Notes under the pieces: generated by a model
What the model was told of the DNA's origin: nothing
Seen by the model: the letters and a program-made list of their open reading frames with translations, nothing else
Databases searched by the model: none
Part shown: piece after piece, positions 1 through 11,361 of the stretch
Position numbering within the stretch: the first letter of the stretch is position 1
Layout: every line of letters starts with the position of its first letter
Assembly (NCBI GenBank): GCA_963836405.1
Contig: CAWIJL010000005.1
Span: 186,001-250,000 of the forward strand
Origin: CAWIJJ01 sp963836405
Lineage (GTDB): Bacteria; Acidobacteriota; Terriglobia; Bryobacterales; Bryobacteraceae
Direction of reading: 5' to 3'
Length of the DNA stretch: 64,000 nt
Program-made: the position numbers and the translations under genes

Positions 1-171
1 CCGATGTGAATTTATTCTTGCGTCAGCCCTGAGCACCCGACTGCGACTGCGTCCGTTTGCGGAGCGTAATCGTTGGGACAAACCGGCGTGCACCCGCTGC
101 CGGTTCCGGGCCTGCCGCCGCCTTCCACTTTTCCGCCACTCCCACCCCAAACAGATGCTATCGTCTTATTC

Positions 172-1389
172 GTGCGCGCCCTAGCAACCGTGCTTTTTCT
201 CCTCCCGGCGTTCGGCCAGCCGCTCTTCGTCGGCGCCGCCAGGGTGGACATCACTCCCTCCAGCCCGGTGGCATTGATGGGCTACTCCAACCCGGAGCAG
301 CGCCTCTCGGAAGGTGTCCACGACCGGCTCTACGCCCGCGCCGTCGCGTTTCGCAGCGGGTCCAAGCGGCTGGTGCTGCTCTCTTGCGACCTCGCCGGCT
401 TCCAGGTCGTGCCCGTCCTCTATTTTCAGAAGGACATCTTCGCCCGCTTCGGCCTGGCCGAGGACGAGTTCATCTTCTGCGGCACCCATACGCACAGCGC
501 GCCCATGGTGTTCCTTAACCGCACCTACCCCCATCCGAACAATTACGAATATCTCGAGAACCTGAAATCCAGGCTCGTCGAAGTGGTGGGCAAAGCCTTG
601 CAAAGCGCCGTGCCGGGCAGCATCGGAATCGGAACCGGCCTCTCCGGCGTGGGCGCGAACCGCCGCCTCCCCGTCGACGGCCGCATCGTCATGGCGCGGA
701 ATCCCGAAGGCGCCATGGACCGCGAAGTCCAGGTGCTGAAAGTGGCCGCCGCCGGTGGGCGCCCGCTCGCTTCGCTGTTCGCCTACGCCTGCCACTCCCG
801 CTCGCTGAACGGCCGCAACCGCCTGGTCAGCGGCGATGTGTTCGGCATCGCCGAACAGTTCGTCGAAGCGTCGCTCGGGCGCGCCATCATCGCCCCCGCC
901 TTCGCCGGCGCCTCGGGCGATATCGATCCCTGGTACGTGGTGGACGGCTTCGACGCCGAACCCGGACAACTGCCGAAGACGGTCGAACTCGGAAACCGCC
1001 TGGGCGAAGAAGTGGTGCGGGTCTTCCACGGCATCACCGGCATGACCCGGAACGGCCCCATCCGCACCCGTGCCGAACGCCTCGCGGTGCCGGCAAAAGT
1101 GAAGGACTCGGCGAAGAGCGTCTGGATCGCCGCCGCGCGGGTCGGCGACGCCGCTTTTCTCGCGCTCGATTGCGAAGCCCTGGTGGCGGTCGGAACCGCC
1201 ATCAAGGCCCGTTCGCCCTTCCCCAAGACCTTCCTGCTGACCAACTGCAACGGCGGCTCGGGATACCTTCCCCCTGCTGAACTGTTTCCCGAAGGCGGCT
1301 ACGAGGTGGACCTGAGCGGCTTCGCGCCGGAAGCGGCGGCGAAGGTCGTGGACCGCGCCGTCGAACTGCTCAGGGAAGTGAAGCGGTAG
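172..1389 (+). CDS. Secreted neutral/alkaline ceramidase-like protein
   Basis: About 405 aa. The mature part opens with the VDITPSSPVALMGY segment and contains CGTHTHSAPM and ACHSRSLNG, the N-terminal signature and histidine-rich metal site of the neutral/alkaline non-lysosomal ceramidase family. That family cleaves N-acyl linkages in sphingolipids, but many short bacterial relatives have unknown substrates. This protein is shorter than true ceramidases (about 650 aa), so it is better called ceramidase-like. An ATG at 73 is in frame but adds a proline-rich stretch unlike a signal peptide. A GTG at 172 gives a short basic start and a hydrophobic core (RALATVLFLLPAFG), so I prefer it. The gene ends 20 bp inside the 3' end of the convergent amidohydrolase gene. 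Confidence 0.75.
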   Translation: MRALATVLFLLPAFGQPLFVGAARVDITPSSPVALMGYSNPEQRLSEGVHDRLYARAVAFRSGSKRLVLLSCDLAGFQVVPVLYFQKDIFARFGLAEDEFIFCGTHTHSAPMVFLNRTYPHPNNYEYLENLKSRLVEVVGKALQSAVPGSIGIGTGLSGVGANRRLPVDGRIVMARNPEGAMDREVQVLKVAAAGGRPLASLFAYACHSRSLNGRNRLVSGDVFGIAEQFVEASLGRAIIAPAFAGASGDIDPWYVVDGFDAEPGQLPKTVELGNRLGEEVVRVFHGITGMTRNGPIRTRAERLAVPAKVKDSAKSVWIAAARVGDAAFLALDCEALVAVGTAIKARSPFPKTFLLTNCNGGSGYLPPAELFPEGGYEVDLSGFAPEAAAKVVDRAVELLREVKR

Positions 1390-2875
1390 CGTCCCTGCCG
1401 CCGATCACCGTCATGCGCACCCGGGCTTCGCGAATCCGGCTCACCGGCAGGCTCGTGAAATCGCGGTCGAAAACGACGAAATCGGCCAGCTTGCCCGGCT
1501 CGAGCGACCCCTTTTCCTTCTCCATGAACTCGGCCCACGCGGCATCCACGGTATAGGCGCGCAGCGCCTCGTCCAGCGTCAGGCGCGTGCCGTCCGGCGC
1601 GGCGCGCTCGAGCGCCATCTGTAAGGATTCGAGCGTGGGGAAGGCGCCGTTCAGCCACGGTGACGAGTCCGTCCCGAACGCGATCCGCACGCCCGCCTGC
1701 AACATCGCCCGGCACGGAAACAGGTTCAGGGGCGGGGGCTCGCCCGCCGCCGTACGCAGGTCGGTATGCGCCAGCAGCGGCGGCTGCCAGCTCGCCAGTG
1801 CCCCGGCCCGTGCCATCAGCGCGATTTCCGATGCCGGCATGTCGTGCGCGTGCTCCACGCGGAAGCGCGGATCGCGCAATCCCTGCTCCGCGCGCACCCG
1901 CTCGAAAACCGTGAGCAGTGTGTGCAACTCCGCCGTGCTGCCCACGTGCACCATCACCTGCAACCCCGCCCGCGACGCCCCCGAGACCCAGCGGTAGTAA
2001 TCCGCTTCCTGGATCGCTCCGTAACCCTTGACGGCGCCCCAGTGCAGCCAGTTGTCGCCGCGCCCGTGCGCCGCGATGTGATCGCGCAGCCGCTCCCAGC
2101 CCGGCAGCGGCGGCGACGCGTACACGCGCACCGGCAGCCGGCCCGCGCGATACAGCCGGTCGAGCACGATCATGTCGTACCAGCTATTGTTGTGATGCAC
2201 CGACGTAATCCCCGCGCGCGCCAGTTCCCGCAGGCCCTTCTCCACCACCGCGTCGTCCCGTTCCCGCGTCCGCCCCGCGATGGCCGCTTCGATGGCCCAC
2301 ATGCCGTCGCCCCGCACCTCGCCCTCCGGCGCGTTCCCGATGCCCGATGCGCGCAACGCGGCCGAGTTCGCCAGTCCCGCCGCGCCATCGAGGCGCACCA
2401 GCCACACCGGATGATTCGGCGCGACCCGGTCCAGCCATTGCCGCGTAGGCAGCGCGCGTCCCCACAAAGCCCCGATCCAGTCGTAGCCCAGGATCCACGT
2501 GCCCGGCGGAAGGCTGCCCGCATAGCCCGAAATCCTGGACGCGGCCTCCTCCCGCGTGCGCAGGTAGCGCATGAAGATAGCTCGCGCGGGAGTGTTCCGG
2601 TCAAAGCTGAAAAGGTGGATGTGGGAATCGATGAAGCCCGGCGTGACCGTGCCTCCGCGCGCATCCACAATGCGCGTGCCGTTGCCCGCCACCGCGCGGA
2701 TTTCCTCGTCCGTGCCGACCGCCAGAATGCGGTCTCCGGCTGCGGCGATGGCCGATGCCCACGGCTGCTTCGGATTGCCGGTCCAGATACGGGCGTTGAC
2801 CACCGCCAGGGTCGCGGGCGCCGCGGCCCACGCCGCACTCGCCAGAAGGAGCAGGGCCGTCACTCCGATCCGCAT
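1370..2875 (-). CDS. Secreted amidohydrolase, YtcJ-like (Amidohydro_3)
   Basis: 501 aa. A signal peptide (MRIGVTALLLLASAAWA) is followed by the two-part metal-dependent hydrolase fold. PGFIDSHIHLF carries the first metal-binding HxH, VEHAHDMP a later histidine and AFGTDSSPW the conserved aspartate. The C-terminal sandwich LEPGKLADFVVFD is typical of the YtcJ/AepA-like branch. Such enzymes hydrolyse amide or related bonds; the substrate cannot be read from sequence. The ATG at 2875 was chosen because it begins a good signal peptide. The open frame upstream to 3166 is rich in His, Arg and Gly and does not look like protein. The gene overlaps the ceramidase-like gene tail to tail. Confidence 0.8.
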   Translation of the reverse strand: MRIGVTALLLLASAAWAAAPATLAVVNARIWTGNPKQPWASAIAAAGDRILAVGTDEEIRAVAGNGTRIVDARGGTVTPGFIDSHIHLFSFDRNTPARAIFMRYLRTREEAASRISGYAGSLPPGTWILGYDWIGALWGRALPTRQWLDRVAPNHPVWLVRLDGAAGLANSAALRASGIGNAPEGEVRGDGMWAIEAAIAGRTRERDDAVVEKGLRELARAGITSVHHNNSWYDMIVLDRLYRAGRLPVRVYASPPLPGWERLRDHIAAHGRGDNWLHWGAVKGYGAIQEADYYRWVSGASRAGLQVMVHVGSTAELHTLLTVFERVRAEQGLRDPRFRVEHAHDMPASEIALMARAGALASWQPPLLAHTDLRTAAGEPPPLNLFPCRAMLQAGVRIAFGTDSSPWLNGAFPTLESLQMALERAAPDGTRLTLDEALRAYTVDAAWAEFMEKEKGSLEPGKLADFVVFDRDFTSLPVSRIREARVRMTVIGGRDATASLP

Positions 2876-3125
2876 AAGGGATTCGACACCGCCGCATCCG
2901 AAATGTTTCCACGCCGGCGCGGCTCGGGGGCCATCGCCGTGGCGCCCCGCTTCACCACCACGCGGAACGGTTGGAGTGCGTAGCCGCTGGCCGGCGTCAT
3001 CGTTTGCGTGGTGGTGCTGAGTCCGGCCGCCGCTCGAATTCCGGCGCAGGCAGACGGCCCAAGCCGTTCCTCCCCCCGGAACGGAACAGCAGCCTGTATG
3101 AAATTCTAATCGACAGCCCCGCAAT

Positions 3126-3360
3126 TCACCGGGGAGTCTTTCGAACGCGGATGGCCGCGGCGACAAACAGGCATCCGATTACCAGATCCGGCAGGGCCGC
3201 CGCAAACTGCCCCGGCCCGATCCGATGTTGCGCGTAGAGCACGGCAAGGCCGACCACATAGAACGCCTTTTCGCAAACAGCGGGAATCATCATCGGCGCG
3301 AACCGGGCCGGATCGGATCCGATCGCCAGGAATGCCAGTCCGGACTTCGCACGGGCGCTC
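3126..3360 (-). pseudogene. C-terminal remnant of a small four-helix membrane protein
   Basis: The last ~70 residues of this frame (AFLAIGSDPARFAPMMIPA, then an EKAFYVVGLAVLYAQ helix and DLVIGCLFVAAA helix) resemble the C-terminal half of small acidobacterial membrane proteins of about 120-140 aa. The upstream part, which should hold two more helices and a start codon, is absent: the same frame continues into Arg/His/Pro-rich sequence lying opposite the giant gene downstream. I read it as a decayed gene truncated at its 5' side. The rest of the 2876-3433 interval shows no other convincing gene. The family match is from memory. Confidence 0.4.
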
Positions 3361-3433
3361 CACGCCGGCAAATCGGCCGGGTAAGTCGCTGCCCCATCCA
3401 CAGCCGTCCCGCTTTGCGATATCGACTGCGCCG

Positions 3434-6400
3434 CTAAAACGTCTGGTGGGTGGCGCCGCCGGCGGCGATCTTCTGCACGCGGTAGTCGCCTTTCGCGAAA
3501 CTGCCGGTGCGGCTCGTGTCGCTCCACTGGAACACCGCGCGCCGCCGGACCACGTCCGTGTCCAGGTCTTCCGCTGAAACCAGTTCGATGCGTGCCGCCT
3601 GGGGCGACCAGGCGAATCGCACGCACTCCACCTGGCTCCTCGCGGCATTCGCGCGAAGCAGCGCAAATGCGGATGGAGCCGCCGGCAGCACACTCCGCGC
3701 CACGATGTTCAGGTCGAGCCGGATCCGCTGCACCGGGTTCGTCTGGAACTCGAGTTCCACCTGCACCACGTCCCCGGGCGAAAGCGGGAATCCGGACGCA
3801 GCCAGCGGCACCATCACGAGCAGCTTGGCCGCCGGCGCTGTCGTGCCCACCGGAATCGGTTCGGGGATTCCCGACTTATCCTTGCGGGTAAGCTTGAGTG
3901 TCACCGCCGGCGCATTTGCCGGCGGTGCTTCCAGCCAGTTCCAGCGGATGGCGATGACGCTGTCGGCGTTGTAATCCTTGCGGTCCGCGGCCAGCCTTGC
4001 CAGGGGCACCTGCTCGCCAACCTTGATCAGCGCCGATTCCGACGCCGTCGCCGAGGCCAGTTGGCGGTTGTAGGCCGGATCCTCGAAGTTCACGAAGAAC
4101 GGCTGCAGCGGCAGCGGACCCGCATTCGGGGTCTTCATCCGCAATGGGAAACTCATGGTCTGCACCAATCCGCCGGTTGCGGCCGCGGGATTTGCGCGCA
4201 CCGAAAACGTGACCACCGCTCCTGCCGGCTGAGAGCCCAGCACGCGCGCCAGCGCAGGCTTGTTCGCTGCCGCTACCGAAAGCCGCAGGCTCGTAGATGC
4301 CGCGGCACTGGGCTGCTCCGCCAGTTCGAGCGCCACGCCGCCCACCGCAATCGAGCCGGCGAGTTTCCATGTCGTCGCGGCGGGAACGGAAACAGCGGCG
4401 AACGTCAGGCTTCCGTCCCAGCTTGGGTCGATAAGGCCATGCGCGCTTCGCGGATCCGCCAAAGTCAGAGTCAAACGGGCTTCTGGCGGCCCCGCAAATA
4501 ATACGTCGGCGAATGGGTTCGCATCCACCGTCGCTACCGCGCGGCTGTCCTCCAGAAGCGGCACGGGACGCGGCACCCGGTGTTGCACCGGGACACTGCC
4601 GCTCACCAGCACCTCTCCGCCCGGACGGCTCTGCCGGATCAGGTGATGCCGCAGCGACAGCATGGCTCCCGAACGATTTCCGATCAGCGTGCAATGCAAG
4701 CTTCCGGGCAGCACCGGCTTCCAGGCGGCTTCCCCGTCCGGTTCGAGCGTGGCGGCAAGTTCCGCCTCCGCCGGCATCGGCGGCCGGCCGGTGGCTGGCC
4801 GCAGGCTGGAGATCGCCCGCGCGCGGAATGCTCCCGGCAATCCGGCCGACGGCGACCCGCCCGCCCCCGCGGCGCGAAACTGAACGGCATGCTCCGGAGC
4901 CTGCCACCATAGCGTTTTGGCCGTCTCGGCCGGCACCACGCCCAGCTCATCCTTCCCATAAACCACGCCCAATCGAACCCCGCTCCAGCCCTCCGCGATC
5001 TGGTATAGCGGCTGCACCCCCGCGATTTGCGGCGGCGCCAGTTCGAAGGCCGACGACGTGGAAGGCATCGCTTTCCCGCCGTAGGGCGCTTCACGGAAAA
5101 GAAGGCCGTCCACATCCGACCGCATGGCGAATGCCGGAGCGGCCAGTTCCGACGCGGCCGCCACAGCCGGCACCACCCGGAATCCATACCGGACCACCAG
5201 TGCGCCCGCCGCGCTCCGGATCTCGCGCAAACGCAGAATTGCGATGGGCGATTCCGGACTGAGCCGGTCGCGCGTTTCCGCCGCCCACGCTTCGGCCAAC
5301 TCCAGATCGTCCCAAAGCTTATCGGCCACCGATTGCAGACGCCCGGACCCGCCCTCCAGGCAGAGTAACTCGGCATCCGCCAGTTTGAGTTCCGATGTAC
5401 TCGGCGCGTCCGCAAACTCCAGGCCGACATACGGGCTGATTACAAGGCTGATGGCCGGACCTGCATCCCCCGCCACCGGAATCGCCGTCGCCGCTACATG
5501 CCGTGCGGAAGCGGTCGCGGAGACCTGCCGCAACCCGCCGCCCAGCACCTGCGCGCCGGTCGCGTACCAGGCGTAAGGAGGCTGCGTGCCCAAATCGAAG
5601 TTGCCGGCGGCCTCGCTCACCAGCAGGCTGCTGTCGCGCCACACCAGGGCGCCGCTGATATCGCCGGGCGCCGGGCTGGCGCTGCGAAATGCCTGTTGCA
5701 ACGCGGCCGGACGGCTCAGGCGGGCCGGCGAGTCCGGCAATGCCGCGGTGACGCTGGGCAGCGATTTCGGGGGCCGCTCGGCGGGCAGGGTCAGCATCCG
5801 CGCGAAGTTCTCCTCGAGCGAACGGGAATCCAGGTGCGCGAACGCTCTGCCCGCTCTCGTGTCGAAACCGGACATCGGAATCGAAACAGGAGCGGAGCCG
5901 GCCCAGTGCGTGAGCCCCATCGCCAGCCGGGCCCGCGAGCCCCCCGCCGTTTGCGCCGCGCGGAAGGCCACGATCGGATCCGCCCGGAACAGGTTGAGTG
6001 CGGCGCCGGACGCGTTCGCCGGCAGTTCGTCCAGGGCGCGGTTTTGCAGCCGCCCCAGGAACGGCGTCACCAGCAGCATCCACTCCAGGCCCGACTCGAG
6101 ATCGGTATCGTAGTCCTCCGGCACGGCCGGAATCGCCCGCTGCGCGCCGCTGGGCAGAAACTGTAGCGTCGTGGCGGCATGCGAAGCGGCAACCGGCGTC
6201 CCGCTCTTGGCCACCGCGATCCAGTGCGGCTGCGCTCGCCTCCACGATCAGCGTCTGGTCGGTCAGGCCCGCCAGGTCGTCTATGAGCCCCTGCCGCATC
6301 TCCGGTTGCAGGTATCCGAAGCCGCGGCGCGCGAACCCGCCCCCCGGGTTTCCCGCGTTCTCCCCGGCAAGGCTCGCCAGAAACGCGGATGCCGAATTGA

Positions 6401-9400
6401 CTCCTTTCGGCCGCATCAGCCGCACTTCCTGAACCGCCGTCCAGCGCACGTCCTTCGCAAGGTTCGCCGCGGCGCTGTTCCGCGTCAGCGAAGTCGGCGA
6501 TACTTCCACCAGCTGATGCTCCACCACCGCCAGGAACTGCCAGCTCTTGTCCGCGGCCAGCGTGAACAGCGCGCCCGGCGTCTCCGAAGCCGGTGAGCGG
6601 CGGATGACATCCTGACCGATCGTGTGCTGGTTCAAGAGGACGCGAATCGTGTGCCGGATATGGTCGAGTCTCGTGGCGGTCCCCGATGCCGGCAGGGTCA
6701 GCACCGGAGGCTGCCCCGCGAGCGTCATCGCGGCCGGCCAGGAGACCAGGTCCTTCACTTCCAGGAAGCCGTTGATGGCGTAGGATTCGTCGGTTGCGCC
6801 CTCGCGCATTTGCAGCGTGTACCCTACCGTGATGGCTCCGGCCGACGATCCGAATACGCGCGCAAAATCGCCCGGCGTCCCGCCCTGCTGGAGAAACGCT
6901 CCCCACCGGCACTGGAACACCGCCTCCACAAATGCATGCCGCACCGTCACCGCCGGCAGGCTGTCGTCGAACGGCGTGGCCGCCACTGCCACCGGCGGAC
7001 CGGATGTAAACGTGAGCGCCGCGTACCCCGGGCCGTCCGGTCCCTGAATGTGCATTCCGGGCAGGAATTGCAGGTCCGCCGGTGTGCCCGCCGCCAGCTT
7101 CGTCCAGGAAAACTGGAGCGTTCCCGGCCCGAGCAGCGTTTTCGCCGGACTGGCCGCGTCCAGCGGCATCTTGCCGAACAGCGAGAGGTCGTGCGTGGAG
7201 GGCTCTCCACCCGGGTTCAGCAGGTCCAGATCGATCTCGCCGCCGAAACCCGCGCGGTCCGTGCCGCCGACCTGCGCGCTCAGCGTCACCCCGGCCGCGT
7301 GCGACGAGTCCCTGGCCAGCGTCACCTTCACGGTCTTCACTCCCAGCGACGGCAAAGAGCCCGATGCCGTGAAGTTCCGCGTGACGGTGACCCTGTTCGC
7401 CGAAAGCGGAAAAGAAACCGCCATTCCGCCCACGCTCCACTCCTCGCCCATCAGGTAGAAACGCAGCGCCGCCGTGAACGAAATGCGGGCGGTCGTGGCC
7501 GTGCGGCTGAACACGGGAGCCCTCCAGATCAGCCGCGGCAGCCCCGACGCGCTCTCCCCCCGCATTGCCAGCGGCCACTCGCCGAACGCCGAGACCATCT
7601 CGATGGCGCTCATCTTCAGCGCGTTATCGGACCGCCCGAACGTGATCCGCACCGCGTTGGGGAACTCCGTCAGTTCGCTTTCCTGCGCGAGGGGAAGCTG
7701 CAGCCGCCCGGTCACCGCCACGGTCTTGACGTCATCGCCGTCCAGCTCGATTGCATCCAGCGTGAGCGGATAGAAGTGCAAGCCGAAGATGGTTGAAAAT
7801 TCCCCGCCAACTGCATCGCCCAACCGCCATTCGTAACCGTTCCGGTAATTGCGCTTGCGCGAGCGGGCCTCCGGATCGTTGACCTCTCCGGGCTTGCCCG
7901 AAACCGCAAGAGCGCGGGAGAACTTGTTGTCGCTTGTAGTTACGGGCAGATCCTTGAACCAGAACTGCCAGTGCGTGGCCGTGTCGATTTCGAGTGTCGC
8001 CCCCTGCAGCATCGAAACCAGGACAAACTCGCGCCCTTCATCCGCGCTGTCGCTCGCTTCCACTTCCAACTGCACGGGCGTGCGCAGCAGGTTGTTGCTG
8101 CTGCCCGACCCCTTGCGCCGCAGGCCGCGCTGGTCGCGATAGGCGCCATCGTCTTCCCTACGCGCCTCCATGCTTCCGGCGAGGATCTCGAATTCCCGTT
8201 GTTCCGAGGTGAATGTGCCCGATAAGCCCTCGAGGTCCGCGTCCAGAAGTTTGGGATTGCTTCCGCGCACCCGGTCGAGCAGCGCGGCGCCGTCGAACGC
8301 GAGCGGCTCCACCAGGTTGTGCAACTCGCTCGAGCCGTTGAACGCCCGGACCGCATCCGCGGCCGCCAGGCTCGCCCGTTTCGAAAGCCTGTTCCAGTGG
8401 AGGCTGAGATCCTCGCGTTCGAGCGGTACGATCTCTTCCGAGGGTGCGGCCGGAGTTCCGCCCTCCGTCTTCGGTGTTTGCGCCAGCGCATGCACCTCGT
8501 CCACGTAAGGCAGGTCGAAACGGTAACTCACGGGCAGAAAGGCGCCCGCCGGGCCTGTAAGATGAGGATCCGCGAAGAGCCCCGGAAAGGACAGGCTCGC
8601 CATCGGGAGATCGCTCTCCGCCACCCACTCCTGTGCCGCCGCAAGGGTTGTGGCCGTGCTTGCGAAGCGGGCCGCCGCGGCCGGCGGCGTCGCGTCCGGA
8701 ACCTCGAAGCTCCAACCCAGGGGTAAGGAATCGGAGCCCGTCGGAAGCTCGAAAGGAGCCAGTTGCCGGCTCGCGGCCGGATAGTTCGGCGGTTCCTGGT
8801 TCTGCGTCAGCGGCAGCGCCTGAATCATCGGCTGCGCGGGATGGCGGCGCCAGACCAGCGGCCGGTTTTGCGCGAAAAGATCGGCGGCAGAGGGTAGCAC
8901 GCTGGCGGCCACCAACGTTTGCAGGGCCGTTGCGTCCGCTTTGTATTCGTAGCGGTAGCCGGTCAACCCCGCATCCACGCCGGGTTTTGCCTGCGCCGTG
9001 CGGCTCCCGAAACGCATCTGTTGCAACGGAAAAATCAGGGGCGACGGGAACACATCGCGCGCACGGTCCACGGTCCGCAACGGAACCTGGCGCAGTCCGG
9101 AGACCCAGTTGTCCAGGTCCGGCAGCGCGTCCTGCACGGTCGGCCTGCCGGTGCTCAGCCAGCACAGGCCTTCCACCACCGCGCGCGGCGCGTCGATCCG
9201 CAGCGATACGCTCGCCACAACCATGCTGCCGTGGTCGCCCGAAAGCGTCCAGGTGCCCGAGATGGCCGCGCCATCGGTGACGGTCACGCGCCAGGAGTTC
9301 TCATCCGGGAACCGCGAGATGTCGTTGCCCTGCGAAACCGCGCCCTGCAACAGCGGCACCGGCAACTCCGCCGGAATGTCGCGGAAGAGCCCGGCGTCCA

Positions 9401-11345
9401 GGTAGATCTGTTCCGTCAGGTTGAGAACCGGCAATTGCGCCCACCCGTCCTCGAGCGGCATGAAAGCCCAGAGCACGGGAGTCGCCAGCGGGTTCTTCTC
9501 ATCCCACTCCGGCGTCGCGATCCCTTGCTGCGCCCGCAGCGCTTGCGGCGTGGTCGCCGGGTCGTAAGCCAGTTCGACATTCTCGAGCGAGAGCGTTTCC
9601 TCCGGAATCGCTGGAGCAGGAGCCGGCGGGAGAGAAGGGGGCCGAGCTGTGAAGCGATACGTCAGGGCCGGACCCACGGGACGGGGCGGGGGCGGCTGGC
9701 CGGGAATGACCGCCGGCGGGTTGATTTTGATTGTCAGCCCTGCCGTGGGGCTCTCCGCGGCAATCGTGATCCGCTCCGGAATCACGCGCGCCAGCGACGC
9801 CGGAGGCGCTTCGGCGCTGTACGGCTGCTGATCGGTCAGCAGCACGTTCATCTTGCCCTTCTCCACGTTCAGCACGCCCGCTGCGGACGTCGTCCACGGC
9901 GCGGCCGGCCATTCCACGAAAACCGGGGGAATCGAGAGCGCGTCGGGCGCCTCCAGGGTCACCCAGTTTGCAACCGCCGTCGTGATGGCTGCCCCGTCGC
10001 GGAACAGCGGAAACCTGGGATTCAACTGCTTGTTCAGGCTCCGCCACGCCGCTTCGAGCTTCGTCCGGTGCGTTCTGCGCAGCCGGCTGGTCTCGATCGA
10101 CAGGCGAAACCGCGCGCCCGATCCGAGCAGCCACGCCGCGGGAACCCGCTCCGTCTGCCACGGCATCTGCGCCCGGCCTTCGATCGAAAGACCGCCGCTG
10201 TGCACCGCCAGCGCCGATATCTCGCCTGCGCCGTCCAGTTCCTTCAAATCGAGTCTGTCAAACAGAATCGTCCGTGCGTCTCCCGTTGGGGACATCCGGT
10301 TGAGATCGATCTCTCCCGCGACGCACGTGAAAGCCGCCGGAGCCGGCGCCAGCCAGTTCTCCGGCGTGCCCTGAAGGACGAACAGTCGCAGGTCGCCCGA
10401 CGTGAGGCCCGCCTGAAGTTGCGCTTCTGTGACGGTCGAGTCGTCTGGCGTCGCTGAAGATTGCCATTTCAGCGTGGTGCTGCCATCGAGAGTCACCGTC
10501 TTGACCCGGCAGACCGCGATGGCCGACCGCGGAGGCAGCACCGCGGAGGCGCCCGCACCGCTCGGTGTGCTCGCGAGAAACAGGCGTCGAAGCAGTTGCG
10601 TGTCCGCCGTGTTCACCGTCGGCTGAATCTGCAGGTCGCCGAAAATCTTATCGCCCGGCCCGCTCCACATCAGGCCGACGCTGCCGGCCTCTTCGGCCGC
10701 AAGCTTCGCGTTGTGCAGAAATCCCGGGTCGCTGCCCCCTTCCCTGAATATCTTGATTCGCAGGTCGAGTTCGGGTGTGGCATTCGCGCCGCGCACCTCG
10801 ATCGCGAAACGAAAGGTCTGGTTGGCCGCGAATTCCGGGGTGGATCTCCGGTTGCCCGGCTGCGGGTTGGCCGCCGGCGGATTCTGGTTATCCGGCGCGA
10901 ATGGGATGAGGTTGACACTCCCCGTACCCGCCTCGCACCGAAGCAGCCTGACCACCTCCGAACCTGCCCCGATGCGGCTCATGACGCACAGGCCCGCTAT
11001 GCCGTTTCCATTGTTCACCCGCACGGTGCCGCTGAAGGTGTAGCTGGTCCAGGTGGAGGCCCCGGGAAACGAGAACTGGGCGAAGTGGAGTTGTGTATCC
11101 CCGCCGGGCAGGGTGGCGACTCCATTACTCCCTCCCGCGTTATCCGGCTGAAGCAGCGGGCCGGCGCTCGGAACGAAGTGCTTCGGACCGAGCGGCGGCT
11201 GCGCGGAAACCACGTCGAAACTGCGGAACTGTTCGCTACCCAGCGGGGCACTCACCGCTGCCGTATCGATTTTGATTACCGAACCGGTGGCGGACCAGAA
11301 AGGGCCCTTGATCGTGATCGGGTTCAGCGTCGGAAATCGGAACAT
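3434..11345 (-). CDS. Giant beta-rich protein of unknown function (~2,636 aa; one frameshift)
   Basis: Starts at ATG 11345 with a strong GAGGAG site and lies 16 bp after the stop of the larger giant gene, so the two are surely co-transcribed. Residues ~10-245 resemble a concanavalin A/LamG-like sandwich (HFAQFSFPG, TFRFAIEVRG, GLMWSGPGDKI). The rest is long, beta-rich, low in cysteine, with many Pro-Ala linkers and no recognised catalytic motif. There is no signal peptide and no evident membrane helix. The frame breaks near 6225-6240: upstream ends TLIVEASAAA and downstream resumes WIAVAKSGTPVAASHA. One extra base explains this, since 7,912 nt is one more than a multiple of three. The corrected product ends at the TAG at 3434. 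No function can be assigned. Confidence 0.75.
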
Positions 11346-11350
11346 GGTGG

Positions 11351-11356
11351 CTCCTC
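11351..11356 (-). promoter_or_regulatory. Ribosome-binding site of the second giant gene
   Basis: GAGGAG on the minus strand ends five bases before the ATG at 11345 and sits in the 16-bp gap after the stop of the larger giant gene. It fixes the start of the 2,636-aa protein and supports coupled translation. The longer open frame reaching 11516 would overlap the upstream gene out of frame and lacks such a site. Confidence 0.7.
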
Positions 11357-11361
11357 GGTTT

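Noticed and set aside
2876..3166. N-terminal extension of the amidohydrolase
   Set aside because: The extension lacks protein-like sequence and buries a good signal peptide that starts at 2875.
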